Positions 34,245 to 45,912 of a DNA stretch of 64,000 nt are shown in pieces (within the stretch, counting starts at the first letter, position 1; every line of letters starts with the position of its first letter). This DNA comes from Pollenia angustigena. Lineage: Eukaryota > Arthropoda > Insecta > Diptera > Polleniidae. The DNA lies in NCBI GenBank assembly GCA_930367215.1, contig OV884056.1, positions 320,508,709 to 320,572,708 on the forward strand. Reading direction: 5' to 3'. The notes beneath the pieces are model-generated. The model ran no database searches. It saw nothing but the letters and a program-made list of their open reading frames with translations, and had not been told where the DNA came from. The translations under genes and the position numbers were made by a program.

Positions 34245-35104
34245 AAACTGGCTTGTGTTTTGAAATAATATGATAAAACAGATACAAATTATTAAGGGGG
34301 GACCAAATTTCGGATAAAATAATTTAAATTTTTACCGAATTATATAAAATTTTCTTAATGTAGGAACTACCTTTTCAACAAACGAATTTATTTGAATCCG
34401 TTATAACTTCAGTTACCAGCAGTTCTGTATTATACAGAACAGAACTGTATTTAGGAGTTTTGTTCTGTGTAAATACCATTTTGGTAATAGACCTAAAGTT
34501 GTTCTTAATTTAATTTATATAGGAATATGTAATTAAATTCCAAAAAAAATCTACTAAGGCTATGACAGGTTTTGACATTAACGAAATACATACAACGAAT
34601 CCATTTCGAGTAACGTTCAAACTTTAATTTACAAACAGTACTGTATAGAATTTCTGAGTTCTAGAAAATTTTAAAGAAAATTTTGTAATGAGAACTTCTT
34701 GCCTGTTATCCAAATAATGCAGTTCCAACGATAGTTGGTTTTTGTTGTTCATAAACCGAACTATTGTTACCGTGATTAAAACATCTATAGGTAGGTACCT
34801 ACCTATTTAAATTTTCTTGTTACCCGAAAACAGAACATCTTCTAAAAAAATCATAGAAAAAATTTAATCAATCTTAAGAATGTTGTCCAAGCAAGTTCTC
34901 TAAATATTTTACACATTACTAAGTATTTATTAAAGAGCTGCAAGAATACATTCATTTGTTTATTACACACAAGCATTCCAATATTCATTCAAATATTTAA
35001 ATAGTTAAAGAGTGGTTTACAGAGTTTAAGAGTTAAAATATAAAAGAGAGTGTAGTCTGTGTTTTACTTTATCATAACAAAGGCACACATTCTATTCACT
35101 AGCT
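34245..35104. other. unrecognised AT-rich spacer
   Basis: No gene seen. Palindromic TTCTGTATTATACAGAA near 34422 and ATAGGTAGGTACCTACCTAT near 34787 are short local symmetries. Confidence 0.4.
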
Positions 35105-35106
35105 GA

Positions 35107-35506
35107 ATTCACACCGAGCTTGTTAGTTTGTTAGTCGTTAATCGTTACTTTTTTACACGCATTTTGTTTTTGTATATTTAACGCGCTACCGTATTAACAT
35201 TTAACAAATTAACGACACGGCACCCCTGATAAAATAGTTGTTAGTTGGTAACTCACTACTTACCGTCAGTAAACGTTATTTGTGTCAAAGCATGAGTAAT
35301 TAAATGGTTGACAATTGTTTTTTTACACTTTCTCATGGCATGTTTTATTTTTTCCAGAATAATAAATTGTGTCAGAACAATAAATCATTTGTTTTACTAC
35401 GAAAGTTACCAGACTAACAAAGTTTTAAAAAGGGGGTCGTTCACAGTTGTTAACTTTAACAAATTAACAAACTACCGAGTAACAAATTAACAAGTTCGGT
35501 GTGAAT
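35107..35506. mobile_element. MITE with ATTCACACCGA ends
   Basis: ATTCACACCGAGCTTGTTAG at the left is inverted at the right as CAAGTTCGGTGTGAAT. GTTAACAAATTAACAA motifs recur subterminally. Non-coding; exact target duplication not resolved. Confidence 0.75.
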
Positions 35507-36829
35507 ACCACTACTCTTTTTCTTTGAATATTTATTTACTCAATTTGCAAATGCAAACACACGCAAGTATATGGTAACAGTTAGACTGTGTGCAAGAAAT
35601 ACTACATAGTAAAATTAGTACTTATGTTTATTCTCATTACAAATATATCTCTATTAAACAGAATTTGGAACAAAAATAATAAAAAATTGGATTAAAATTA
35701 TATTAAAAAGGACTTTAAAATTCTTGCGTTTTACGTTTTCGATTTCCATAACAAAAGTTACTAGTAATAATATTAATGTATTCATGTAATGAGTAAAACA
35801 TTCAAATAATATTATATTCGAAACTTATACACATTTTATTATGTCTGTTTTATTTGAATGTGGTAGTATTTTTTTCTGTTTAAATACAGTTGTTTTCTTT
35901 TCTCTTTCGCCTTGTGTGTTCATTCATTTGTTTTTTTAACATAAAATGTAAAGCACTGCGTACTTAAATCGTTTGTTGTATTTAACTTTACCTACTTAAA
36001 AAACAAATGAATGTATTCATATGCCTTTTAAATGTAGTCATGCAGACCTTTAGTATTTATGTACAAACATAACGAGGGATGATCCACCCTAATATTTACA
36101 CAATAACAGTGTGTCATAAAGTTAAACAAAAAGAAATAAAGTAAAAACAACAATAAAATACTTTGAGTATTAAGAATTTTTATCATAGAAAATTGAAAAG
36201 AATGGTAAGACAGAGAAAAAACCTAAATTAGCCGTAAAAATAAACTAAAAACACAAAAAAATTTTTAAAAATTATTTTTTGTGTAACAAAAAAAAATTTT
36301 CCATTTGGGTTGAGCAAAAAATTTTGTTTTGTTACAAAACTTGTAAAATATAAGTAGGTACAAATTAGATTTTGTAGCGAAGAATGACTAGGTACAATTA
36401 ACAAATTATGTACATACCTATTTGTACATTTTACAAAGTTTTTGTACCTTAATTTTTCTCGAACCTTTAGCAAAAGTAGAAAAAAAATGTTAAGGAGCAA
36501 TAAAAACAATAATTTTTTTTTTTATTAAATTAAAAAAACTTTTTTTTTAAATATTTAGTAAATTTTGCAAAATATTTTCAGCATAGAAACCATAAATAGT
36601 TCAACAAAATAACCACAATACTAATTATAACCACAATACTAATTATAGAAACGAATATTTTGTAGAAGCACAACATTTTTTTTAAATATACTTCTATAAA
36701 TATCGTACTTTGTACCTACATATTAACAAAATATTTTTTTGTACTCAAACAAAAATTTAGTGTTTTTGTAGAACAAAATAATGCTGCAACATTTGCAAAA
36801 TAACAATTGTTCATATTAGAAAACTTTTT
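35507..36829. other. unrecognised AT-rich spacer
   Basis: No gene recognised. An ACCACAATACTAATTATA unit is directly duplicated near 36609-36646. A GATGATCCACCCTAATATTT segment near 36080 resembles 1080, so part is repeat-derived. Confidence 0.4.
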
Positions 36830-36960
36830 TAGTTCGGCAAAATAACAAACAGTAGCACGTTTCTGTATTTCTCGCATCGTAAAATTTCTTGCATGAAGTG
36901 TGAAACAAAAAATTCCATCGTTTCTCGGCTTGTGAGAAAAAAGTGTTTCTGTATTTGAAT
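36830..36960. repeat. TACAGAAACAC-type repeat, copy 2
   Basis: GAGAAACGATGGAATTTTTT (complement of 36909-36932) and CTGTATTTCTCGCAT match the 32850-32910 block. A third, looser copy lies at 40740-40960 (ATACAGAAACACCTG). Likely fragments of one TIR element. Confidence 0.5.
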
Positions 36961-36990
36961 GCGAAAACAGACAACACAGATTCTGTTTTA

Positions 36991-37789
36991 CCCTGCGGCC
37001 ACACGTTCAAGTTGTTCTTGATAGTCTTTTACATATACTGCTTGTCAAAATTTACATTAATTGAAAGCTGTGACGTAGGCTGCACTCAATTTGTAAGCAA
37101 TTTACTTCCAAGATGTCAACAACAACAACAGAGAAAAAACTTGTACTCAGCTGTTAAATTGAAAGTAAATTGCCAAACAAATGGAAAGGTGAAATTGAAA
37201 GCCATCTCGTGGTCAATTTAAAAAGTGTGATACCATGTTCACACGGACAGCAATATTCGTGTTTCGCTCTCTTATTCCTGTTTCGCGCCCCAAACATGAT
37301 TTAAACGACTTGTTTCCCCATACAAAATTTTGTGAGCGAAACAGGTCGTTTCAATTTGAAACAGGCTGCGAAACAGGAAAAATGTACTATCATCTCCAAT
37401 TTTGATAACATTTATCGTTAGTTTATCTGAACTAGCTCTCAAAAAAAATCAAAACAAAGAAAAAACAAAATAAAAATTGATGTTTAATAAAATAAAGTGA
37501 TAATTATAACATGATAATATCAATAAAAGTGTTTAACAATATATGTTTAAGTTTTATTTACTTTTATTTTATTTATTTAAAAAAAATCACACTAACAACA
37601 CAAAAAAAATGTCAAAATGAAACAGGAATGAATCGTATGAACAGCATGTTTGGCAAACTAGTTTCAACGAGCGAAACGAGTCGTTTATAACGTCGTATGA
37701 ACATAGCATGAGTGTGTTAGTAAAAAACTGCGAGTGTATTGCAAATTGAAAGGAATTGAAAGGCAAAACTTGATCGTGTGGCCACCAAG
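36991..37789. mobile_element. element X copy 1 (GGCCACACG ends, TTA duplication)
   Basis: CCCTGCGGCCACACGTTCAA and inverted CTTGGTGGCCACACGATCAA are the ends; TTA at 36988-36990 and 37790-37792. Copy 2 at 50416-51611 has TAA instead. The 3-bp TTA/TAA targets point to PIF/Harbinger. The interior open frame (36943-37221) is shared with copy 2 but has no recognised domain. Confidence 0.85.
37231..37708. mobile_element. 478-bp MITE with TGA duplication in X copy 1
   Basis: TACCATGTTCACACG and inverted TGCTATGTTCATACG are the ends; TGA on both sides (37228-37230, 37709-37711). X copy 2 reads AATTGTGAGTGTGTTAG without it, so the empty site is seen directly. GAAACAGG and GAAACGAG motifs recur near both ends. 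Confidence 0.85.
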
Positions 37790-38432
37790 TTAACTGGAAT
37801 ATTTCCACTAATTAAGTGTCAAATAAAAGCGAAACGTCAACAAAAGAAATAAATATTATAAAAACAGGGCTGCCAGATTTGGCGAGTTCCGAATCTGGCA
37901 ACGATTTTTTGTTTCGAAATTAATAAAATGACGTTTTGATGATTTTTTCTAAAAGCAAAAGCAAAAACAAAATCAAAAATATTTTATAATTTTGTTGTTA
38001 CTTTCTATAGAAATTCATATTGAATTTTTAAATTTCAAACACTTCATATTTTGTGGCGTAAAAATTGAAAAAACAACAAGAATGTCTGTAGAAAGCAACA
38101 ACAAATTTATAAAATATTTTTGGTTTTGTTTTTGCTTTTAATGAAATTGTTGGCGTTGCGTTTTACACTAAAAGCCCCTTAGTCTTCATAATAAGATAAT
38201 TTTCATTTTTTTTTTTTAATGTTTGTTTATTAAGCACCACAGAAAAAAGATATCTTAAGAAACAAGGTAGATTAAATTTTTATTTTATCCCTATTGTGAA
38301 AATTGTCCTCGAAATTGTTTGTCTCTTCCCTGAAAAATGTATCGGCAAAAACAAAATTTCGAGGGAAAGTAATGGACCGACTTGGCTTTTTTTAACATTT
38401 TATACTTCTTATATACATACATATATAAAATA

Positions 38433-38704
38433 CCCAGTAAAAACTTCACTTACTTTTTCAAAATGAATAGCTTTTCTCACTTATTATTTAGTAGCTTTCT
38501 TCTTTAACTGCTTCTACAACAAATTCTATAACTACTTATTTCTGAATGTATGTAGGTAGAAAAAATAATGACTTACTTTTAAATGCGTTCATTTTGGGAC
38601 ATCCCATGTAAAATTCATTGGTTCTTTCAGTAGAATTGTAAGTTGTGCTTTTAAGTTTTTCTGATTACTTAACACATTATTTTGTAGGCGAAGTTTTTGC
38701 TGGG
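38433..38704. mobile_element. CCCAGTAAAAACTTC MITE, copy B
   Basis: TA-CCCAGTAAAAACTTCAC at the left, GCGAAGTTTTTGCTGGG-TA at the right. It is uninterrupted and serves as the reference for copy A at 19023-20820. Confidence 0.9.
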
Positions 38705-38789
38705 TATGATTGATATTTGATATTCTTATCTTATATGTACACTTTTGTGCCAAAACCATTATTCCGGCAAGAAAAAAATTTGTTTGTCT

Positions 38790-39039
38790 CCCAGAAAAAC
38801 TTTTTCAAAATGGATAGCTTCTTTCACTCGTTATTAAGTAGCTTTCTTCTATAACAACTTCGATAACTTCTTTTTTCTGGATGAATTTAGATAAAAAAAA
38901 TAATGACTTACTTTTGAATTCGTTCATTTTGGCACAACCCTTGTAAAATTTATTGGTTTTTTCAGTAGAATTGTAAGTAGTGCTTTTATGTGTTTCTGAT
39001 TACTCAACATATTATTTTGTAGGCGAAGTTTTTACTGGG
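38790..39039. mobile_element. CCCAGTAAAAACTTC MITE, copy C
   Basis: Same orientation as copy B and 85 bp downstream. The left end is shortened (CCCAGAAAAACTTTTTC). It contains TTCTTCTATAACAACTTCGA, the unoccupied target of the rosa insertion, with a single TA. Confidence 0.85.
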
Positions 39040-40040
39040 TCCTTAACCCGTTCATTTATGAACCGATTTTTTTAATTTTAACTACCAGGTATTCTACTAA
39101 GTCTATTTTAGGTAAAAAAGAAAAAGATTATAGAAATAGGTAAATTAATGCTTTATATCTCAGCCATGTGTAGTTAAATTTCAATAACATACTATTTCGG
39201 ACAACATACGATATAAATATAAAACAACGTTGTCACTATCAATTCTAGGTTTTTCACAAAAATAAAAACCCTGAATATTTATAATACTGTTATCAAAGCT
39301 GATTTAATTTAAACATTTTCCATTTTGATCTCAGTACTTCAAAATATATATCTATTTTGAAAAAGGATGTATGCTTATTTTATTAAGCTTGACTTCTTTT
39401 TGCTTTTGTAAAAATATTTATTTTATTTTTTGTTTAATATGATATTTTCCCATGCCTTTGTGTGACTTCTGCAGGGAAAAACAACAATTTTAAATTGTTA
39501 TCGGATTAAAGAAAATAAATAATAACAATTTTTGATTTTTAGTTGAACTGTTAATTTTATTTAATTTTCGATATTCTTGACGATAGAAAGTGGTGTTTCT
39601 TGAAACATATAAAGATCAACCCGGGTTCAAATCCCAGCTCAGCCAAGAAAAATTATCAATAAATTTAAATAAAAATTCCAAGTTGTAAATTCCTTCCCTC
39701 AGTGAAAATAATTTAATAAAAATTAAATTTGATGAACTCAAGCCTAATAAAAGAATATCGAAAATTAAAGAAAATAAAAAATATTATAAAAAATAATCCT
39801 CCAGCTTAACAAAATAAATATAAATTTAAAGAAATTATTAAATGCCCATGAACTTTAACTATGCTTTTGTTTGATTATGTTTAAAAAAAAAAAAATCGAA
39901 CAAAATTTGTTTAAAATTAATTTTAATTATTTTAAACAAAAGAGACGATCTTATTATTGTTTTTCAGGAATTTGACGATTTTTACACAAATTTATCTGGC
40001 AGCACTGAATAAAACCAAAACAAGGAAAGGCTAAAAAAAA
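39040..40040. other. rest of the CAGGGCTGCC element
   Basis: No coding region seen. A B-box-like GGTTCAAATCC occurs at 39624-39640 but has no A box at the correct distance. Confidence 0.4.
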
Positions 40041-40269
40041 TTTAAAATAACAATATCACTCGTAAAACTGCTCTAAGTGGAGAAGCAGCTCGCGCTTTTT
40101 GTCATTATTTCTTAAGGGCAAACAGGTCGTTTTTGTTTGTCTGCTTTTGTTGTGTTTTGCGGTGTCACCCCGCATTGGTTAGTGTTTCGGCGTCGTATAA
40201 CTGTACCGAGATACAGTTTTTGCGGTATCTGCATTAACTATATGCAATCGTTTTTAACCTCAATTTGAG

Positions 40270-40400
40270 GTTTTGTTTGGTGGAGAACCATTTATAACTC
40301 ATGTGACTGGTGGAGAACCAATATAACTCAGACGTTTTACTGGTGGAGTACCAAGAAAAAAACTCAGAAGATTACTGGTGGAGACCAATATACTCTGGAG
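40270..40400 (+). repeat. imperfect tandem GGTGGAGAACCA repeats
   Basis: GGTGGAGAACCATTTATAAC, GGTGGAGAACCAATATAACT, GGTGGAGTACCAAG and GGTGGAGACCAATATACT follow at about 30-40 bp intervals. The surrounding 40080-40530 is GC-richer than average. It might be the leader of an unrecognised retroelement, but I find no LTR pair or primer site. Confidence 0.6.
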
Positions 40401-41411
40401 CGGATTCTGGAAGCTCTCGCCTTCCTATGCGAAGGTTTAGGTCGAACGAGGACTTTGCGGTTGAGGCTCCTAAAATTTGTGTGATACCCTGGCAATATAA
40501 CTATGATTAGTTCGCCAAAAAAATTTTAGTTTTAAGAAAGCCAAAAAAAAAAAAAAAATAACAATATATAACAATTGTGTTTTGTTTATTTTCATCATAA
40601 AAATTATGCATCATTTAAATTCCTTTTTTTTATTTATTTAAAAAAAAATAGTATATAAACGTATTTAAAATTTAAAATATCTACATTTTGTTTTTCTCGC
40701 ACCAATTTCGAATGTGACTAATTTTGACAGTTCTTGTAAAAAACTTTTCGCAAAATATTGTTACAGAAACACTTTTTCTCACATTCTTTCAATAATTGCT
40801 GGAAAATTATTTAAATGACAGATAATTCTAGCAAAAAAAAGATACAGAAACACCTGTGTGAGAAAAACCATTTTTTGTTTCATTTCACACTATTTTTGTT
40901 GGAATTCACATGTTTCATGCGAAAAGTTTTACGTTGTGAGAAATACAGAAACGGGCTACAGTTTTGTACAATGTACAAAGGGGTCTGTTTTTTTTACTCA
41001 TGAAATATTTTCAGTGTATGGTCGTGTTAAAAAAAAATGTGTTTACTTTATTGTTGTTACTTCACATGTACGGAATATTGATAGATAATTTTTTAATATT
41101 TTGAGAGAGCTCACGTTCTTGTCAATTTCTATATGCTTATCAGGGATGATACAGTCGGTACAAATTTGTTCATACCAATATATGTATAAAAAATAACTTA
41201 TTTGTATAAACTATATGAATACTTTTATATGGATTGATTTTATAATGCGGTCAGGCGCGTTATAAGCGTTTTTAGCGGGATACCAAATCGAAAAAAAACT
41301 TACTTTCTAAGAGAATATCTTTTAAACTTATTACTCTTGTAAACATATCTTTACCCTGTTTCATTATCATCTTTAAACAAACCATTTAAAAAGTCTAAAT
41401 TCCTTTCAAAT

Positions 41412-42692
41412 ATATGGGCATTTCCACCGAAAGGTCCACCGCAACAAAAAAATTATAAGTTCTTCAAAAGACTTTGTTTTATCATATTTTAACAGGAAAA
41501 CAATCAAATTTAATAAAAGTAAAAACATTTTATATTTATTTATAACCCATTTCAAGATTTATGAATGCAAAGTGGAACAAGTGCAACTTTTCTTATTTGG
41601 ATATTTCTATTGAACGTTTTGCTATGATAACAGTTCTTTAAGAGAGACATTATGCATTGACTTTTTCTCTCTAAAACCTTTCGGAAGGTACAAAGAGTCA
41701 AAATAGAATGCACAAGAAACTATGCGATTGCGAATAACTTTTTTTTTCTTTGTAGTATCTCATATTTCGATGTCATGTGCGACATTGAAAAACATAATTT
41801 TCTATCAATGCGTCGAAAGTAAAAGTAGAAAGCTCATTAAAATACCAGGCCAAACAGAGATTTTTTGTAATATTAAAATAAAAAAAAATTTCTGTAAAAT
41901 AGCAAGATTTGTGATCTTGGTACTTATATAAAGTTGTTAACGTGCGACATCGTAAATGTGAAAAACCATGAAAAACGATATGCAATATGATGAGATCGGA
42001 CTTTAAATGGCAGCGCTAAATATAAAAAACCAAAAGGGCTGTATTTCGGGGCGTGGCAAAAAAAAATGTTTTCTGTTTTAGAAACTTCATTGACATATCT
42101 TTCATTCTAGGAGGTGACTGGCACAACTTTTTTTTTTGTATGGAGGTCAACCCGGTCTAATCAACATACATACATATGTATACATATATCATGATGTAAT
42201 GTGCGACAGATCACGTGCGACAGCGATTAAAGTTAAATAAATAAAAAAGTATACATTATTTTTATTTAAAATGACAGCCATATTTAAGAGATATGAGTGC
42301 ATAACATTCTACAATTTTTTGCATTCAAATATTGCCTCAGGTTTCGCTGAAATCGGCATTCGAAAAAATGCCTTGTTTTTTTTTGCAATTTTCTTGAAAA
42401 CGAAACAAATTATCAAAATGAACAATAGCACCAATTATAGGGCTAATTAAAAGCTATAACTTGAATCTATTGCCAAAATAAATATACGTTTTATTTTGAC
42501 TTTTTTTAACTTTAATGGCCTGTTCGTCGATAACGAATGAATACTTCGTTCGCTTAACTTACATGTAAAACAAAAACAATATTTTATAATTTGTTTTTGT
42601 TTTAAATGTTATTTAAGCGAAAGAAGTCTTCTTTCGTTATCGACGAACAGGCCCTAAATGTGTACGATGGTCACGTTCGGAAATGCCCATAT
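41412..42692. mobile_element. CATATGGGCATTTCC element, copy 2
   Basis: ATATGGGCATTTCCACCG at left and inverted GGAAATGCCCATAT at right. Interior differs from 18004-18768 and has GTGCGACA repeated at about 41778, 41942, 42202 and 42216. Contains a palindromic MITE at 42516-42654. Overlapping frames at 41722-41985 are not recognised. Confidence 0.7.
42516..42654. mobile_element. 139-bp palindromic MITE, TAA duplication
   Basis: TGGCCTGTTCGTCGATAACG and its inverse form the ends, with TAA at 42513-42515 and 42655-42657. The inner TTCGCTTAA/TTAAGCGAA match continues the palindrome. A second copy with TTA is at 44709-44849. Confidence 0.85.
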
Positions 42693-42827
42693 GCAAATGT
42701 ATAGTACAAATAAATAAATAAATACAAATAAATTTTAATCTATGAACGTAAAATTTTTTGGTATGTATTTCTAATAACAAAGCTGGTAAAAACTAGATTT
42801 TTAAGTTAAATAACAATTAGTGTCTAA

Positions 42828-43432
42828 AGGCCCAAATACACTTTTCAAATGCTTGTCCAGCCGGCGAATTCATCGTGTACGTGTGCTTGACGAATTATTC
42901 GCCGTCATATCTAAATTATTTGATTTTTCATCCCGGTGGCGTTTATGAGCGACATTGTCATTATGACATTTTCATCGATGAATAATCGGACCAGAGTCAG
43001 TATCAAGTTGATATTTAGGGAGTTATGAATGACAACGGCATAATGAATAAATCAGAAAATAACGGACCGTTTCTTTTTTCTGTTTAATCTGTTTCATTTA
43101 TTACTTGAGTTTGTTCTGTGTTTTCCTTGTCACTCTACCAGAAAAAATTCACTAATGAAAGTCGATGATATTGTCTGTTAGGGCTCACAAACAAATGGAC
43201 GCCTACAAGACAAAATCAACATTGGTCATCTATGACAGTTTGGACAAATACTTTAAAAATTCATATATGACACCGAAGTAAAATCAACACTTGTATTCGA
43301 TGATTTAATATTGTCAGCGTTTGTCACGCTGAATCAATATGATGTTCGCCACCGGGATCCAGCATCGTCGGTGTGACACATACAAACATATTTTCAGTTG
43401 CTTGATGAGTATTTTGATCAATGTATTTGGGC
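42828..43432. mobile_element. element with GGCCCAAATACA ends
   Basis: AGGCCCAAATACACTTTTCA at the left has inverted TGTATTTGGGC near 43432, with TAA before the left end. It is interrupted by the CCCGGTGGCG MITE. Right boundary approximate. Confidence 0.5.
42932..43356. mobile_element. CCCGGTGGCG MITE, copy 1 (AT duplication)
   Basis: CCCGGTGGCGTTTATGAGCG begins it; GTTCGCCACCGGG ends it. AT occurs on both sides (42930-42931 and 43357-43358). About 90 percent identical by eye to 50941-51443, except that copy 2 has about 75 extra bases after GGGAGTTATG. A 2-bp duplication other than TA is unusual among fly DNA elements. Confidence 0.85.
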
Positions 43433-43563
43433 AATTTTGTACTGAATTAAGTACTATTATGTACTGAATTTAGTACAGTTTTGAAAATGTCATTGATCAT
43501 CCCTGATTCAGTCTTTTTTCCTTGCTTTTTTATGTTCTCAAAACCTTTTCTTTATTGTTTTCA

Positions 43564-43584
43564 CACAAATTCTCATTGAGTTTA
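43564..43584 (+). promoter_or_regulatory. PSEA-like element, U3 copy 2
   Basis: ACAAATTCTCATTGAGTTTAT lies 65 to 45 bases before the RNA start, aligned to the copy 1 element with four differences. It is retained although the composite insertion ends only about 60 bp upstream. Confidence 0.55.
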
Positions 43585-43628
43585 TATAGTTTATTGCTAA
43601 AATAATATGACTTGGGCATCGACAAGTT

Positions 43629-43851
43629 AAGACTATACTTCACAGGATCATTTCTGTAGTCAGTCTTCATTTATTTTCGTTGCAAAACGAGAAACGTCCA
43701 ACCCGCGATGAGGAGGTATATCGTTTTATCTGTAGCGTGAGGTTTTGAACTTTGTCTTTATTCAGTTCTTTACACTTCGGTGTTTTGGCTTTGGGACAAT
43801 GTTTCTTCGATGATCGCTCGGTTAAAACGGATAAAACGACTTCTGAGTGGT
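43629..43851 (+). ncRNA. U3 small nucleolar RNA, copy 2
   Basis: Same box order as copy 1: AAGACTATACTTCACAGG with the box A region, C' CGATGAGG, box B TGTAGCGTGAGG, box C TCGATGATCGC and box D CTTCTGAGTGG. Length is 223 nt. Identical to copy 1 up to GAACTTTG and again from TTTACACTTCGG to the end; the only difference is a short segment (TCTTTATTCAGTTC here). This mixed sequence looks more ancestral than the T-rich form of copy 1. The 3' flank matches copy 1 for only about 20 bases. Its role is pre-18S rRNA processing in the nucleolus. Confidence 0.94.
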
Positions 43852-44368
43852 TTTTTAATAAATCAATTTCATAATAAAATTATATTATAATCAGTGTGGC
43901 CTTTTTACCATTTTCACTGCTAAATTTAGCATTATTTATTTTGATTTAGCAGCGAATTTTTAAAATAGCATTTAGCATTATTTTCAGCATTTTTGTAATA
44001 TTTTTTAGCATTATTTAGCATTTTTTAATCTTATAAATTTTATATATTGCTATTTCACAATATAACTTTTTATGTTTTCAATGACAATTTTTGTTTTTAC
44101 TTATACAGTAGAATCCCGATAATTCGTAATCGCAAGGGACCGGCCATTTCTTACGAATTATAGGGGGTTTTCGATTTAGCGGGGTTTCGATTAAACGGGG
44201 TTAAAATAAAATAAATACGAATAAACGGGGTTTTTCAATTTATTTACTAAAACGATAAAAAAAACATAAAAAACAGTTCTTAAAAATAAAATATATTAAA
44301 ATTCTATATAAAAATTATGTATGTAACAAACTGATCTTAAGAAAATAAATCCACACACAAGCAAAAAC

Positions 44369-45912
44369 CAGGGTTGCCGAACATGGTCTTTTCCGACCAA
44401 ATATGGTCGGATATTTTTGGTTTTGTCGCATGGTAGGCCAAACCTAATTTTGGTCGGTTTTAGAAAATTTGACGGATAGCAGACAATTACAAATCTCATA
44501 GCTTTTTTACCAAACACAAACATTTTTTTTTATTGTTGATGAAACTATGGATATGGCATTGATATTACGTTAGAAGCGAGTTACTTTGACGGTGTTAGTT
44601 TCATAAAGGATAGCTTTGTCATCTTATTCGAGCTTACCAAGTCAGATGCCGTTTAAATTTTTCTTCTTATAAAAAACTTTTTATCAACAAACAATATTCC
44701 TAAGCTTATAGCCTATTCATCGATTTTGAACGTAGACTTCATTCGCTTAAATTACATGTAAAACAAAGACAATATTGTATAAATTTGTTTTCGTTTTTAA
44801 TGTAAGTTAATCGAACGAAGTCTTCGTTCAGAAATAGATGAACAGGCAGTTAATCTTACTTAGTAATGCAAAAAATATTAAGGTTCTTTGGGGTAATATT
44901 TAAAGTTTTTTCACATAGTCCTAAAAGAATAACACAAATAAAAGAATTTCAGGAATTCTGTTCTGTATTAGGTGTTTCTTATACAAGATGGACTTCTTAA
45001 AGGAAGATGTTGTGAGAATCGTAGAATAGCGGGATGCTTTGATACTGTATTTTAAAACATAGTTTTATAAAGGCAATGGTTAAGAACTGCAGAACTTGCA
45101 GAAAGTATGGATGAGTTCCAAAACAGAGCACGTTATCAACGCGTATACAATAAGCCAACTATGCATTGTTAAACTCTTTAATACATTTTTTACGTTCTCT
45201 GCAAGGTATTAGGATGTATTGGAGCTCAGCCTATGTCTTATAAAGTTTAATACTTTTTTTTTAAATTGTACAAACTTAAGTTAATAAATTTTGATTCATA
45301 TTTTATTAGTGGTCTATATGTGTTATTGCATACGATCAATGAATTATTCTACTTTATAAGCATTATTAAATGAATTTGTATATATACATACATTTTGTTT
45401 AAGTTAAACGTTACCAGCAAATAAACTTTTGATAAAACTAGGGGTTACGTGTAGGACGTTAAATATTTAATTTTATTTATTTATTTATTTATTAATTGAA
45501 TTGCTCCATACATAAGACAAAGAGTCTTATAATAGGTATGTAGATTTATAGCTTTATCCAATAAACATATACATAAACATATAGTCATATAAAATGCAAA
45601 ATAGCCTATGTTCATTTTAAGAAAAAATGAGCTAACTTAATAAAAAGGCAGCTACTGTGATTATAACAACGGGGATTTCTGGTTAATATCGTTAACACAT
45701 TACTCATGATTGACACTATCCTGAGAAACTGTTTTTGTAATCTCAGTCGTATCGCTACTGAAAATTTTCTAAAAATTATGATAGGCCCTTTTGCATTTTT
45801 ATGACGATATATTTGTTTTCAAATATTTCAAAAATTTGGTCGGTTTCAAAGAATTTTGGTAGGTTTTGCAGACAATTTTGGTCGGATAAAAATTTTTCAA
45901 ACGGCAACCCTG
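44369..45912. mobile_element. hAT element with 8-bp TSD GCAAAAAC
   Basis: CAGGGTTGCCGAACATGGTC and inverted CAGGGTTGCCGTTTG are the ends; GCAAAAAC is exact at 44361-44368 and 45913-45920. The pogo-like copy at 52050 gives the empty arrangement. A degenerate IVDETMDMA near 44530 recalls the hAT DET(T)-D region; a better relic is at 47760. It contains a palindromic MITE. Confidence 0.93.
44709..44849. mobile_element. palindromic MITE, second copy (TTA duplication)
   Basis: TAGCCTATTCATCGATTTTG and inverted AACAGGC-type end, TTA at 44706-44708 and 44850-44852. Same interior motif (CATGTAAAACAAAGACAATA) as 42516-42654. Inserted in the hAT. Confidence 0.75.

Larger units (their letters stand above)
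37865..40007. mobile_element. CAGGGCTGCCAGAT element hosting two MITEs
   Basis: CAGGGCTGCCAGATTTGGCG at the left is inverted as ATCTGGCAGCACTG at 40007. The flanking octamers TATAAAAA and AATAAAAC agree at six of eight, so hAT origin is only suggested. A palindrome with AAAGCAAAAACAAAATC arms lies at 37956-38140. It hosts the MITEs at 38433 and 38790. Similar CAGGGCTG ends occur at 61897 and 63963. Confidence 0.55.
41141..43505. mobile_element. composite insertion upstream of U3 copy 2
   Basis: CAGGGATGAT at 41141 and inverted ATCATCCCTG at 43505 bound 2365 bp placed in the U3 upstream flank, at the same point where copy 1 is interrupted. The ends look hAT-like, but the flanking octamers do not match. 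Three nested elements are annotated separately. A GTACTGAATT-rich motif repeats near the right end. Confidence 0.6.

Noticed and set aside
39590..39660. tRNA-like B box GGTTCAAATCC
   Set aside because: No A box at the required distance and no cloverleaf arms.
40040..40540. Possible LTR retrotransposon leader
   Set aside because: No paired long terminal repeats, no convincing primer-binding site, and no gag or pol nearby.
41141..43505. hAT target duplication at the composite insertion
   Set aside because: The TIR is clear but the flanking octamers ATGCTTAT and ATTCAGTC differ.
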